From the NCBI RefSeq assembly GCF_000286835.2, contig NZ_AJYD02000038.1, positions 2,898,284 through 2,962,283 of the forward strand: a stretch of 64,000 nucleotides of DNA, written 5' to 3'. A program made the position numbers and the translations under genes. The number at the start of each line of letters is the position of its first letter. Within the stretch, counting starts at the first letter, position 1. Shown piece after piece: positions 46,773 to 55,797 of the stretch. The notes below the pieces were generated by a model. The model worked only from the letters and a program-made list of their open reading frames with translations, did not search any database and was not told the origin of the DNA. Source of the stretch: Enterovibrio norvegicus FF-33 (GTDB lineage: Bacteria; Pseudomonadota; Gammaproteobacteria; Enterobacterales; Vibrionaceae).

Positions 46773-47150
46773 TTACTGGTTATCGTAGTCGGGTGTGTCT
46801 TCGCCAATTCGTGACTTCTTTGTTTTAATGAGCTTTCCTAAGCTTCCGGCGATTGATTCAGCCTCATTGATTTGTCTCAATCCTTCCGTTTTATCGATAT
46901 ATCCGACTTCTATTCCTATATAAATTTGCGTAATAAGTTCTGCGGTTGATGATTTAGCGATGTTGAGAAATCGAATTTGGTCTTTTGGCGAGTCTCTCTC
47001 TTCACCTTCAGCAATATTGGACGGTATAGATAAGCCAGAACGTGTAATTTGGTCTCTGAAGCCCCAGTCGCGACATTCCTTCATTAGCTTGTAGATGTCG
47101 CAAGAAAGTCGACATGCTTGCTGCCATACCTTTAGCTGCTTAAATCTCAT
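46773..47150 (-). CDS. Four-helix-bundle protein of the S23 / 23S rRNA intervening-sequence (IVP) family
   Basis: The 125-residue protein reads FKQLKVWQQACRLSCDIYKL, then GFRDQITRSGLSIPSNIAEG near 30-50, the family signature, and a final helical pair. Members are small four-helix bundles found in rRNA intervening sequences and, as Avd, in diversity-generating retroelements; their general function is unknown. Here the gene lies alone inside a polysaccharide operon, flanked by GATTACGG-type repeats on both sides, unlike its neighbours. No reverse transcriptase is present. It looks like a self-contained inserted unit. Confidence 0.85.
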   Translation of the reverse strand: MRFKQLKVWQQACRLSCDIYKLMKECRDWGFRDQITRSGLSIPSNIAEGEERDSPKDQIRFLNIAKSSTAELITQIYIGIEVGYIDKTEGLRQINEAESIAGSLGKLIKTKKSRIGEDTPDYDNQ

Positions 47151-47175
47151 GGAAGTCCTTTTCCAAAACGGAGAG

Positions 47176-47335
47176 TGAGCATGGATTACGGATTACGGAT
47201 TACGGGAAAAAGCATGATTACAGAGAAGAACAAAATCGCTCATTCAGTATTCAGTAATCCAGCTTTTCCTGTATTCTGCTTTTTCCGCTCTTCCCTGTAT
47301 TCCGTAATCCACCTTTTCCGTAATCCCGCTCTGCT
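47176..47335. repeat. GATTACG repeats and inverted CCGTAATCC copies flanking the four-helix-bundle gene
   Basis: Three head-to-tail GATTACG units at about 47,180-47,203 are followed by inverted copies (TTCCGTAATCC, CCTGTATTC) up to 47,335. The same sequence of motifs appears at 31,123-31,290 without a gene. Confidence 0.8.
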
Positions 47336-49979
47336 ATTTCAATGCATTCACCGCTACACCTGTTTGGTAAAGGATCTGCGTGGCTGCTGTCCAAACACTC
47401 AGTGCATCGCGGTAGTCGGTATCCAATGGAACGACAACTGTGTCGCCGGCTTTTAGCGCTTCGCTTTGGTTGCCGAACCAGTAGCCGCTGTTTGGTTTGA
47501 ATACCGAGCCGTCTGCACGAACTACAAAGATGCGATCTTCATCCGCCTGCTTTTTCAAGCCACCGGCTTTGTTGATGTAGTCATCTACGTCCAGCTTGCT
47601 GTCTCGTAGGTAGGTAATCGCGACTTGTACTTCGCCCATTACAGAGACTGTGTTGCGGTAGGTCGGAACAAACAAGAAGTCGCCGTCTTCCAGCATGAAG
47701 TCTGCCGCGCGGTTGCCCTCGATCACTTCATCAAGCTGCACAACCATGCGGCCGAGTGCTTTGCTTTTGCTGGCTTCTTCTACAAACGCTAGCGTTTTAT
47801 CTGGGTCGGAAATCATCGAGCCCATGTTGCTGTCTTTGTTAAAGGTTTTCTTCGCGGTTTCTTTACGAATGTCTGCCGCGTAGTTTTCCAACAACTTTTG
47901 TTCTTGAAGGCGCAGTGCCTCACGCGTGAATATTGCACCTTGCGAATTTGCAAATTCCGTTAGCCCACCAGCGCGTTGAATGATGTCTTGCAGGGTGTCG
48001 CCTTTGCTTACCGCATAATTACCCGGGAAGCGCACTTCGCCTTTTAGCGTTACGGTTGTTTGTTCTTTTACACCCGGTTGCTGTAATACGTTCAAACGGT
48101 CACGCGGGGCAATGGTTAAGTTTTCATTTGCGTCACCCAACACGGCGTAACCGAGGTTCAACGGCGAGATCTGCACAGTCGCGCGTTGGGTATCTTGGTT
48201 GAGTACCGTTCTCGCGAGTTCTGCATTTAATACATAAGCTTCTGCGTTTAAGCCGCCTGCTGCCGTCACTAAATCTTTCACTGTGTTCTTGTCTGTGATT
48301 GGGTAGCGGCCTGGGTTTTTCACTTCCCCCACCACTTCGGCAATCATCGCAGGTGCACCGTAAACTGATTGCTGTTGAAGCTGGAGAAGAACCGATGCCA
48401 AGAGTACATTTCGTGTTGACCCTTTGATTTTGTCAATTTGCTCTGCAGTAACTTCTTGCCCTTGATAAATCAGTTTGGCTTGTTGGGTTGAAAGCTGTTC
48501 TTCCCCTTCAATTGCCTGTAGCTCTTCGCGCTGCTCGCTCGCCGCTTGCGCTTGTGCTTCTTCCAGTGTTTTTGCTGTTTCTTGTTTGTCGTTGAACGCG
48601 TTTAGCGCTTGCCCGTCAAAACGGTTAAACACCAATACACGGTCACGTGATTGCAGCTTAATGTTATCCGCACTCGCTGGGTTCAAAATCGCGTTAGCTA
48701 AGTTGAATTGCATCACGCGAATGTCACGTTGTGGATTAATTTCTCGCACCACCAGCGCGTAGCTCAAATCTGCGGTGGCGTTAAATGCGGAATCAACAGA
48801 ACTAAACAAGTCACTGATGCGCAGGTTTTTCTCCCACTGCATGTAACCCGGTTGCAGTACATCCCCTTCCAGCTGCACAAAGTGTTTGAGTGCATTGCTG
48901 CGTTTGGCAATGTCAATTTCGTCGCCGTGTTGAATACGAGTTGAAAGCCCAGCGCGTGATGCTAAATCTAACGTCAGCACATCACGCATGCCTTCTGCGG
49001 CTGGGCGTTTTACCAAAACAAATTCACTCAATGCGTTGGCCGTTAAGCCACCTGCCATTTGCAACATGTCTGCATAGGTTTCGCCACGTTTCACTTCATA
49101 AATGGCAGGGCGGTTGACTTCACCTTGAATAGACACGGTTTGCGCAACGGGGCCAATAAATACGGTATCCCCGGGTTGCAGGCGGATATCATTGTGTGAA
49201 TCGCCTTTTAGCAACAGTTCATACATATCTAATGTGCGAATCAGCTTGCCATTGCGCTTCAGTTGAACGTTACGCAATGCGCCAGATTCGCTAAACCCGC
49301 CGCTGTAGTAAATCGCTTGCGAAATGGTGGTCAATGCACTGACGGAATACGCGCCTGGTTTATACGCATCGCCCATCACGAAGATTTGCATGCTGCGCAT
49401 TTCACCCATGGAAATGTCACTGCGAACGCCGATCATTTGTTCTTTAACGCGTTGTGTCAGCGATTCACGCACTTCGGTAAAGTTCATGCCTGCGACTTGC
49501 ACGGGGCCAAGGGATGGGAAGTTCACCACACCCTCACGGCTTACGCGCAAGCGGTGGGTGTTGTTTTCTTTACCAAAAAGCTGAATGACGATTTCATCAC
49601 CTGGGCCAACCTGATAATCAGACGGCACGGGCACATCGCTCATTGGTGCGAAAGTGGTTGGAGAACCGGCAAACAAAGACAAACCAAAGCGCGTGAGGGT
49701 TTCTTCGTCAGCATTTGCTTTTTGGTTGCTTGGTTGTGTTTGGGTGTCAATTGGGCGGGGTTCGACCACGGGGGCGGTTTGATAGCTTTCAGAAGACGCT
49801 GCGCCACTTGGCAAAGCAACGCCATATTGCTTGGCCAATGCTTGCTGTTGATCAGCCGGCAGGCTTTTAAACATTTGCAGTTGGGCCGCTGTTGGGGTTT
49901 GGGCGCTAGCAGTAAGGGAAACAAAAGAAGACACCAGCAATGCCCCCAAGCACGCCAGTTTGTGATTGCGATAATTCAT
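47334..49979 (-). CDS. Large Wza/OtnA-like outer-membrane polysaccharide export protein
   Basis: This 881-residue protein has a signal peptide (residues 1-26, ending LTASA) and the polysaccharide export domain starting VPSDYQVGPGDEIVIQLFG near 112. At least five SLBB-type segments follow (for example VSIQGEVNRPAIYEVKRGETY near 285, VTLKGEVRFPGNYAVSKGDTL near 650, VSVMGEVQVAITYL near 790). E. coli Wza is about 380 residues; the long multi-SLBB form matches Vibrio OtnA/WbfF. It forms the outer-membrane exit channel. There is no lipobox at the signal cleavage site. Gene order downstream of the OM barrel and upstream of wzz fits. Confidence 0.87.
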   Translation of the reverse strand: MNYRNHKLACLGALLVSSFVSLTASAQTPTAAQLQMFKSLPADQQQALAKQYGVALPSGAASSESYQTAPVVEPRPIDTQTQPSNQKANADEETLTRFGLSLFAGSPTTFAPMSDVPVPSDYQVGPGDEIVIQLFGKENNTHRLRVSREGVVNFPSLGPVQVAGMNFTEVRESLTQRVKEQMIGVRSDISMGEMRSMQIFVMGDAYKPGAYSVSALTTISQAIYYSGGFSESGALRNVQLKRNGKLIRTLDMYELLLKGDSHNDIRLQPGDTVFIGPVAQTVSIQGEVNRPAIYEVKRGETYADMLQMAGGLTANALSEFVLVKRPAAEGMRDVLTLDLASRAGLSTRIQHGDEIDIAKRSNALKHFVQLEGDVLQPGYMQWEKNLRISDLFSSVDSAFNATADLSYALVVREINPQRDIRVMQFNLANAILNPASADNIKLQSRDRVLVFNRFDGQALNAFNDKQETAKTLEEAQAQAASEQREELQAIEGEEQLSTQQAKLIYQGQEVTAEQIDKIKGSTRNVLLASVLLQLQQQSVYGAPAMIAEVVGEVKNPGRYPITDKNTVKDLVTAAGGLNAEAYVLNAELARTVLNQDTQRATVQISPLNLGYAVLGDANENLTIAPRDRLNVLQQPGVKEQTTVTLKGEVRFPGNYAVSKGDTLQDIIQRAGGLTEFANSQGAIFTREALRLQEQKLLENYAADIRKETAKKTFNKDSNMGSMISDPDKTLAFVEEASKSKALGRMVVQLDEVIEGNRAADFMLEDGDFLFVPTYRNTVSVMGEVQVAITYLRDSKLDVDDYINKAGGLKKQADEDRIFVVRADGSVFKPNSGYWFGNQSEALKAGDTVVVPLDTDYRDALSVWTAATQILYQTGVAVNALK

Positions 49980-50042
49980 TGTTCAAAGCTCGTTACGTGA
50001 ATAGGTAAAGGTGATGGAAGTTGCGTTGATGAGTGGCATTGA

Positions 50043-50570
50043 TTAGAAGCGATATTGAAAACCAAGGTTAAGTGCGCTCAACCCCACGTTGTCGTTGTTG
50101 GATCCGCTGCTCGGCACATTGATAAATTCAAATGTTACTGCGGTTTCACTGCTTAAGGCGTAATGCATACCCAAGCCAAAGCTGGCGCCACTGCCACTTA
50201 CTGTGCCAGCCATGGCATTATCAATGTCGGTGGCGACGTAACCTGCCAATGCATACATGGCAATTTGGTTAGTCACGGGAATGTTCCCTTTCACGTACGC
50301 GGACGCCACACTGTTTACGGCCATACCATCAGTGCGCTGTAGTGATGTACCGTATCGGCCTTCTAGCGCAAGGTAGTCATTGAAAAAGTAGCCCGCTTGC
50401 GCTTGCAGCAATATGGGCGTCGCTTCTTGAATGGCGGCATCGCTTGATGGGCGCGACTCAACGTTGGCATAGCTCACCATTGCACCCGCATATAAATCAG
50501 CAACAGCTTGTGGCGCGGTGAATACCGCCAACATCGTGGCTGCTACGTTGGAAAATATAACTCTGTTCAC
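50043..50570 (-). CDS. Outer-membrane beta-barrel protein, first gene of the capsule operon
   Basis: I choose GTG 50570, with GAGGT 7 nt upstream, which gives a clean signal peptide ending at PQAVA and a product of about 175 residues. Earlier in-frame starts overlap the JUMPstart leader. The mature part has alternating strands, ends in GFQYRF with a terminal Phe, and resembles eight-stranded OmpA/OmpX-like barrels. Such a gene precedes the export gene in several Vibrio capsule loci. Its function is unknown, perhaps anchoring or secretion of the polymer. Confidence 0.72.
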   Translation of the reverse strand: MNRVIFSNVAATMLAVFTAPQAVADLYAGAMVSYANVESRPSSDAAIQEATPILLQAQAGYFFNDYLALEGRYGTSLQRTDGMAVNSVASAYVKGNIPVTNQIAMYALAGYVATDIDNAMAGTVSGSGASFGLGMHYALSSETAVTFEFINVPSSGSNNDNVGLSALNLGFQYRF

Positions 50571-50644
50571 CTTACTTACCTCAAACATGTCGCTGTGATA
50601 CACAACAGCTTTATTGCCATTAACGCACTGACCGTCGCGTTTCA

Positions 50645-50684
50645 CTTACGCTACCGCCCTTGGGTGTCGTTCCCAAAGTACGCA
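50645..50684 (-). promoter_or_regulatory. JUMPstart sequence with ops element (RfaH recruitment)
   Basis: On the minus strand the 12-base ops GGCGGTAGCGTA (50647-50658) is preceded by ACACCCAAG and GTACTTTGGGAACG, matching the JUMPstart consensus. It lies about 75 bp before the start of the barrel gene, on the strand of the long polysaccharide operon. Established knowledge: ops pauses RNA polymerase and loads the antiterminator RfaH, needed for transcription of long surface-glycan operons. Confidence 0.92.
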
Positions 50685-51072
50685 AAAATTCAAAATGTAC
50701 TGCTAGATGTACTGCCAAGAGAGCCGAACTCTGGTCGGTTCAACCTCTGGGCTCAACCTCTGTGATAGGTGCGATATACGCACTCACTTCACTCGCGCTG
50801 TTGCCATTTTTGGGCAACAGGTATCATCACACCTAGACGCACAACCCAACAGTGACCCTTTTGACTTCAAAATGAGGCAGGAGTGTATCATTTAAGGTAT
50901 ATCGAGATTAATCCAAAACTTGTTATTTTTAGACCAAGTGTCTCTTATTTGAGCGATAAATATTAACTCGCTGAGTTTTCGAACAATTAGCGAGTGATTA
51001 ACCAGACACCCCTTGTTTAAATTGCGATTCACTTCTCGCTATCGATCCAATCAAGAAATATCCATTTACAAT
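50685..51072. other. Leader and promoter region of the polysaccharide operon
   Basis: No gene. It must contain the operon promoter upstream of JUMPstart, but I could not fix the boxes. A short direct repeat TCAACCTCTG occurs twice near 50,740-50,762. The right part is AT-rich. Confidence 0.4.
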
Positions 51073-51426
51073 TTAAGAGGTAAAAACACTCAATTGACCT
51101 ACGTTCTGAACAACCCCGTTATTAAGAAGTTCCACTTCGCCTTCACCGCAAACGGTTAAACGAACAGCAGGCTTAGGTTCATTCACGTAGTATTCGCACT
51201 CAGGGGTACTCGCGCCGTTAATACTACTGTAAACAACCACTTGACTACCTGAAAAGCCGTTACTAACAAAAACAAAATGGTCGTTTGACGGCGACACACG
51301 TACTTTTTCTTCAACGCCGTTACTCCACACGATAACGCCATTGGCTTGAATCGCAGGTTGCGGAACAGCGCAAGCAGAAAGCACACTGATGCTGATAAAG
51401 AAGGGAAAGAGATGTCGATAGTTCAC
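51073..51426 (-). CDS. Small lipoprotein of unknown function
   Basis: The 117-residue protein has a lipoprotein signal peptide with lipobox LSAC (C19). The mature domain is beta-rich with two cysteines (ECEYYV, LTVCGEG) that could form a disulfide. It lies leftward between the gfc genes and the capsule operon leader. It may be part of the same surface-glycan regulon. No known family was recognised. Confidence 0.6.
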   Translation of the reverse strand: MNYRHLFPFFISISVLSACAVPQPAIQANGVIVWSNGVEEKVRVSPSNDHFVFVSNGFSGSQVVVYSSINGASTPECEYYVNEPKPAVRLTVCGEGEVELLNNGVVQNVGQLSVFTS

Positions 51427-51653
51427 GGTAATACTCCAAACACCATAAAAACTGGCGAGAAGTGTACGATTTTAATGCCACTGACTCAAAATCTATTAAT
51501 AAGCTCTTTATTTGAGATTTATTTCTCATTTAATGTTCATTTAAATGCCCAACAATCTGATTATTTGTTTACTTAACTTCTATTACTGTTTAGCATTTTA
51601 GCAGCCTGTCTGACTTTCAAAGCAGGCGTAACATTTATATAACGGAGTTATTC

Positions 51654-51905
51654 ATGAAAAAATCAGTAATTGCAGCTGTTGCTGCGATGATGATGGCAGC
51701 TGCGCCAGCAATGGCCGCTGAAGAAGCAGCATCTACTGGCGGTTCAGCTGGCGGTGCAACCGCTTCAACTGCCGCTGTTGGCGGTGTATCTGCTACTGCT
51801 GTAGCAATTGGTGCAGCTGTTGTTGCTGTTGCTGTTGTTGCGGTTGATGCAGGCAACAACGACACTGCAACAACGACTTCAACGTCTGTAACCACTCAAG
51901 GTTAA
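51654..51905 (+). CDS. gfcA: GfcA/YmcD-like small exported protein
   Basis: The 83-residue protein has a signal peptide (to APAMA, about residue 22). A low-complexity Ala/Gly/Thr/Val sequence with a hydrophobic run near 45-65 and a Thr/Ser tail follows, as in YjbE/GfcA. It is the first of four genes in the gfcABCD order. GfcA is needed for group 4 capsule production in E. coli but its mechanism is not established. A terminator-like hairpin separates it from gfcB, so it may be made in excess. Confidence 0.8.
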   Translation: MKKSVIAAVAAMMMAAAPAMAAEEAASTGGSAGGATASTAAVGGVSATAVAIGAAVVAVAVVAVDAGNNDTATTTSTSVTTQG

Positions 51906-51922
51906 TCAGCACGTTGTAATAA

Positions 51923-51954
51923 AAAACCGAACGGTGAATGCTGTTCGGTTTTCT
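51923..51954 (+). terminator. Terminator or attenuator between gfcA and gfcB
   Basis: AAAACCGAAC pairs with GTTCGGTTTT around a 10-nt loop and is followed by CTTTG-TTT. Read-through must occur for gfcB unless a separate promoter exists in 51955-52027. Confidence 0.65.
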
Positions 51955-52027
51955 TTGTTTTTAAGCCCATAATTTTGCTATTGCGACTGATAGCTACTGT
52001 TCCCTGTTGAGATCGCGTTGTCGTGCT

Positions 52028-52741
52028 ATGAAGAATAAGTTAATTAGCCTAAAGGCCGCCGCGCTGATAGGTGCAGTAAGCCTACTTTCTGGCTGCAGTC
52101 AGAAATTTGAAGATGTGCAAGACACCATGTCTCTTGCTTTATTTGGCCATGACGATGTTGTTCTCTCGCCAGAAAAGATTGAAGACCTCCCCTACGCCAG
52201 CCTTTACGCCAAAACGGATACCAGTGGCCAATCTTTCATGGTGCTGGGTTACGCGTCGCCAAGTGTTTCTAACTTGCCGCGCCCCGAGCAAAGTGTTCAG
52301 CTGAAATGGCTGTCTGCAAACAATGAAATGCTGGTGACAGAGTTTGGGCGCATTGTCAAAACCGTGAACCTCATCGGTGGCAATTTAACCGCAAGTTATT
52401 CCCTTGATGCCGACCCTTTAGCGCTTGGGTTATTAAACAACGCGACCCCTTATGCCTGGCGTCGTAAAGTGGATTTTCAGCCGGGTTATCATTCTGGCTA
52501 TACCTTGGAATCTCGCTTTGAATTGCAAGGCGAAAACACTGTGATGGTAAACGAGAAGCCCGTATCTACCCTCCATTTCATCGAATATGTTCACGCCCCA
52601 GAGCTGAATCAACGCTTTGAAAATGAATACTGGCTTCACCCTGTTTCTGGCGACGTTATTGCCAGTAAACAAACCCCTGCACCCGGTATGGCGAGCATTG
52701 AGTTAACCATTCTGAAGCCCTTTGCAGGAGTGAAACGCTAA
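52028..52741 (+). CDS. gfcB: GfcB/YmcC-like lipoprotein
   Basis: I start at ATG 52028, which gives a lipoprotein signal peptide with LLSGC. Total length is about 237 residues. The mature part includes LPYASLYAKTDTSGQSFMVLGYA and a late EYVHAPELNQRFENEYWL segment, features of the YjbF/GfcB (DUF2886) family. It acts in the outer membrane with GfcC and GfcD in capsule assembly. The gene ends 1 nt before gfcC. Confidence 0.87.
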   Translation: MKNKLISLKAAALIGAVSLLSGCSQKFEDVQDTMSLALFGHDDVVLSPEKIEDLPYASLYAKTDTSGQSFMVLGYASPSVSNLPRPEQSVQLKWLSANNEMLVTEFGRIVKTVNLIGGNLTASYSLDADPLALGLLNNATPYAWRRKVDFQPGYHSGYTLESRFELQGENTVMVNEKPVSTLHFIEYVHAPELNQRFENEYWLHPVSGDVIASKQTPAPGMASIELTILKPFAGVKR

Positions 52742-52742
52742 T

Positions 52743-53567
52743 ATGACTATTTCCTCATTCATTAACCGCGCGGCTAAGCAAAGCCATGCCGTTATCGCTA
52801 CCATTATTCTGGTTGTTTTTTCGCAAAGTGCTTTCGCAGAGCAAACCGTGTTGACGGTGACGACTGGCGACAGTGCAAAAAAAACCTATTCAGTGACATT
52901 TAATGGCTCCCCTCGCGTTTCTCAAGTGGTAGAGCAAGGCCGCTCTCTTGTTACTAAAAATGGCCAAAACATGTTGGCGCACAGCACGGATGTTATTTAC
53001 TGGCAAGGTGCGGGTTTGTTTAACAACTCGCTGTCTGATGGCACAAGTGCACTTTATGATGGCGTAACTCGCCAGTTATCAGCGCTCACTGAGCACTGGC
53101 AAGGTGATGATGAAAAACGCGCTGCCGTGCAGTCGCTTTCTGAATTTCTTGCTGCATCCACCTTCAAAAATCGCATTGACGTTGAATTAGATCACGACTT
53201 TTATCTTGCGGGCAGCAAGGTTAACCCGTTGGTTCAGGGTGGTTTAACGCTGTTGCTTCCCCCTCGTCAGAATCATGTTTGGGTGATCGGCGCCGTGGCG
53301 CAATCTACAGATACTGATTTTTCCCCAAGCCGAGCAACCGACGATTATCTGACACCGCTAGACACGCTCAATCTTTTTGGAATAAATAACGTTTCTGTGG
53401 TTCAGCCTGATGGCGTGTTAGAAACGCACAAGGTTGCTTATTGGAACGAAGTTCCGAAGAACGTTGCACCGGGTGCCATTATTTTTGTGCCTTATCAAGG
53501 TTTGCCTTCTGCGCTGAAATCGCTTAATGGCGATATTCCTCGTCTTCTTCAACATCGGGTTATGTAA
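52743..53567 (+). CDS. gfcC: GfcC/YmcB-like periplasmic capsule protein
   Basis: This 274-residue protein has a signal peptide to AFA near residue 32 and matches the GfcC/YjbG family. Two ubiquitin-like beta-grasp domains related to those in Wza and a C-terminal helix are expected from the known E. coli structure. VNPLVQGGLTLLLPPRQNHVWVIGAV near 158-182 is conserved family sequence. It is thought to help couple capsule polymer to the export channel. It lies between gfcB and gfcD with 2-nt gaps. Confidence 0.87.
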   Translation: MTISSFINRAAKQSHAVIATIILVVFSQSAFAEQTVLTVTTGDSAKKTYSVTFNGSPRVSQVVEQGRSLVTKNGQNMLAHSTDVIYWQGAGLFNNSLSDGTSALYDGVTRQLSALTEHWQGDDEKRAAVQSLSEFLAASTFKNRIDVELDHDFYLAGSKVNPLVQGGLTLLLPPRQNHVWVIGAVAQSTDTDFSPSRATDDYLTPLDTLNLFGINNVSVVQPDGVLETHKVAYWNEVPKNVAPGAIIFVPYQGLPSALKSLNGDIPRLLQHRVM

Positions 53568-53569
53568 CC

Positions 53570-55738
53570 ATGCATCGTCGTATTTTTAAGTTCTCTTCGC
53601 TTTCTCTGGCATTGATGCATGCCTTGCCTGTAGCTGCGAATGATCTCGATTTCACGCCATTTAAACCCACACAAAGTGATTTTGGTGGCGTTGGCTTAAT
53701 GCAAATGCCAACGGGCCGTGTCGCGCCGGAAGGGGAATTTTCGCTAGGCGTTACCATGAATGACGATTACCGTCATTACCATACGTCTCTTCAGTTAATG
53801 CCTTGGCTAGAGGCCACGATTCGCTACACCCAAGTGCCTGATTTATTGTATAGCGGTGATGATAGCTTCAGTGGTGACACGTACTACACCGACAAGGGCA
53901 TTGATGTAAAACTGCGCTTGTGGGAAGAAAGCTATTGGCTACCTGAAACCTCTATCGGCATGCGTGACATTGGCGGTACTGGCTTGTTTGATGGTGAGTA
54001 TATTGCAGCCAGCAAGCATGTCGGCCCTTTTGATTTCACAGCGGGTATTGGATGGGGTTACATCGGTAATAGTGCCAACCTAAAAGGCGATACTAGCTTA
54101 GGTTATGACTGTGGGCGTGATACTTCTTACAAAGGCAAGGGTGGCAGTGTTGATTTCGCCCGTTGGTTTACGGGGTGCGCATCTGTTTTTGGTGGTGTTG
54201 AATACCAAACCCCATGGCAGCCGCTTCGCTTAAAAGTCGAGTACGACGCCAATAACTATAAGAGCGATTTCATTGTTACGCGCTCTGACAAACCAATGCC
54301 GCAAGATTCGTCATTCAACTACGGCATGGTGTACACCTTTGGTGATTGGGGCGACATTCGCGCCAGTTATGAGCGCGGCAATACTTGGACACTTGGCTTC
54401 ACGCTGAAAACCAACTTTAATTCATTGTCGCAAAGCTGGGTAGATACGCCGACACCGGCTTATGCGCCAAAGCCTCAGACAGATGCGGCTGACATTGATT
54501 GGCAGCGCGTCGCACAGGATCTAGACACGGTAGCGGGTTATCGCGACGCGAAAATCTATGCCGACAATGAATCTGTCACCGTTGTTGGGTCGCAAGGCAA
54601 GTACCGTGACCGCGAGTTGGCGCATGAAAAAGGCGCAATGATTCTGGCGAACACAGGAACGTCAGCGTCGACGTTTAACTTGGTAGAGCAGCAAGCTAAC
54701 CAGACGACAACCCAAACCACCATTGATGCGGCTGCGTATCGCAAGGTGGCGAATCAAGAATATGTGGGGGCAAAGGTCTCAGACACGACAACGCTGGTTA
54801 ACCCAAATTCGCCACGCGGCATGCTACAGACTGATACCAGTGAACCTTGGTCTGTCAGTTTCTCCCCTAACCTTCAACAATCGATTGGTGGTTCAGAAGA
54901 TTTCTACCTGTTCAACATTGGTGTGAGTGGTGGTGCGAGCTATTGGCTGACGGACAACATCGAGGTTGGTGGCAGCGTTTACGTTAACCTTTACGATAAC
55001 TACGACAAATTCAAATATGACGTACCACCTGATGGCACTGATCTAAAACGTGTTCGTACTTTGGTTCGCCAGTATATTTCGGACAACCCTGTTCGTGTGA
55101 GCAATCTTCAGTTAACGGCGTTCGATAAGTTCGGCGACAGTGTTTATGTACAAGGTTACGGCGGCTATCTTGAAACCATGTTTGCGGGTGTCGGCGGCGA
55201 AGTGCTTTATCGCCCACTGAAGAGCAACTGGGCATTCGGGATGGATGTGAACTATGTGGCGCAGCGCGACCCGAATTCTGAGTTTGGCATTTTCACGGAA
55301 GAGCGCCATTATGACCCAACAACAGGCCGTTACTACAATGTTCAGACCGGTACGCCAACGGGGCATTTCACGACGTATTACCGCCCTGAGTGGAGCTGGT
55401 TTGATGATTTGCTGATCAAAGCGAGTGTGGGTCAATATTTAGCGGAAGATAAAGGCGTAACACTGGATGTGTCGAAGCAATTCGACAGTGGTGTGATTGC
55501 GGGCGCTTACATGGCGAAAACCAACCTGTCGGCGGAGCAATTCGGCGAAGGGAGCTTTAACAAGGGCTTCTATATTTCTATTCCGTTTGACATTTTCACG
55601 GTGAAACCAAGTGCCAACCGTGCCTTGATCGGCTGGACACCTTTGTCTCGCGATGGCGGTCAAATGCTGAGTCGTAAGTACAGCTTGTACAGCATGACTG
55701 ACGCGCGTTATCCAAATTCTGAGTTTACGAACAAGTAA
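53570..55738 (+). CDS. gfcD: GfcD/YmcA-like outer-membrane protein
   Basis: The 722-residue protein has a signal peptide to PVAA near 23, then FGGVGLMQMPTGRVAPEGEF and many amphipathic strands. This is the YjbH/GfcD family, predicted to be a very large (double) beta-barrel. It completes the gfcABCD set and is thought to serve as an alternative outer-membrane route for the group 4 capsule. A terminator follows. Full length for the family. Confidence 0.88.
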   Translation: MHRRIFKFSSLSLALMHALPVAANDLDFTPFKPTQSDFGGVGLMQMPTGRVAPEGEFSLGVTMNDDYRHYHTSLQLMPWLEATIRYTQVPDLLYSGDDSFSGDTYYTDKGIDVKLRLWEESYWLPETSIGMRDIGGTGLFDGEYIAASKHVGPFDFTAGIGWGYIGNSANLKGDTSLGYDCGRDTSYKGKGGSVDFARWFTGCASVFGGVEYQTPWQPLRLKVEYDANNYKSDFIVTRSDKPMPQDSSFNYGMVYTFGDWGDIRASYERGNTWTLGFTLKTNFNSLSQSWVDTPTPAYAPKPQTDAADIDWQRVAQDLDTVAGYRDAKIYADNESVTVVGSQGKYRDRELAHEKGAMILANTGTSASTFNLVEQQANQTTTQTTIDAAAYRKVANQEYVGAKVSDTTTLVNPNSPRGMLQTDTSEPWSVSFSPNLQQSIGGSEDFYLFNIGVSGGASYWLTDNIEVGGSVYVNLYDNYDKFKYDVPPDGTDLKRVRTLVRQYISDNPVRVSNLQLTAFDKFGDSVYVQGYGGYLETMFAGVGGEVLYRPLKSNWAFGMDVNYVAQRDPNSEFGIFTEERHYDPTTGRYYNVQTGTPTGHFTTYYRPEWSWFDDLLIKASVGQYLAEDKGVTLDVSKQFDSGVIAGAYMAKTNLSAEQFGEGSFNKGFYISIPFDIFTVKPSANRALIGWTPLSRDGGQMLSRKYSLYSMTDARYPNSEFTNK

Positions 55739-55768
55739 TTAACGTAAATAACCACACTGACCAGAAAA

Positions 55769-55797
55769 AAAATGGCGCTCGATTGAGCGCCATTTTC
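55769..55797 (+). terminator. Bidirectional terminator between gfcD and the beta-CASP nuclease gene
   Basis: AATGGCGCTC pairs with GAGCGCCATT around GATT, with A-runs on one side and TTTTC on the other, lying between converging genes. Confidence 0.85.

Noticed and set aside
46773-47150. Diversity-generating retroelement Avd
   Set aside because: The four-helix protein is related to Avd, but no reverse transcriptase or template/variable repeat pair is present.
49263-50000. 245-residue rightward frame
   Set aside because: It lies wholly antisense to the export protein gene and has no ribosome-binding site or family resemblance.
52107-52304. Frames antisense or out of frame to the gfc genes and other polysaccharide genes
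   Set aside because: They are shadows of well-recognised genes with no independent support.
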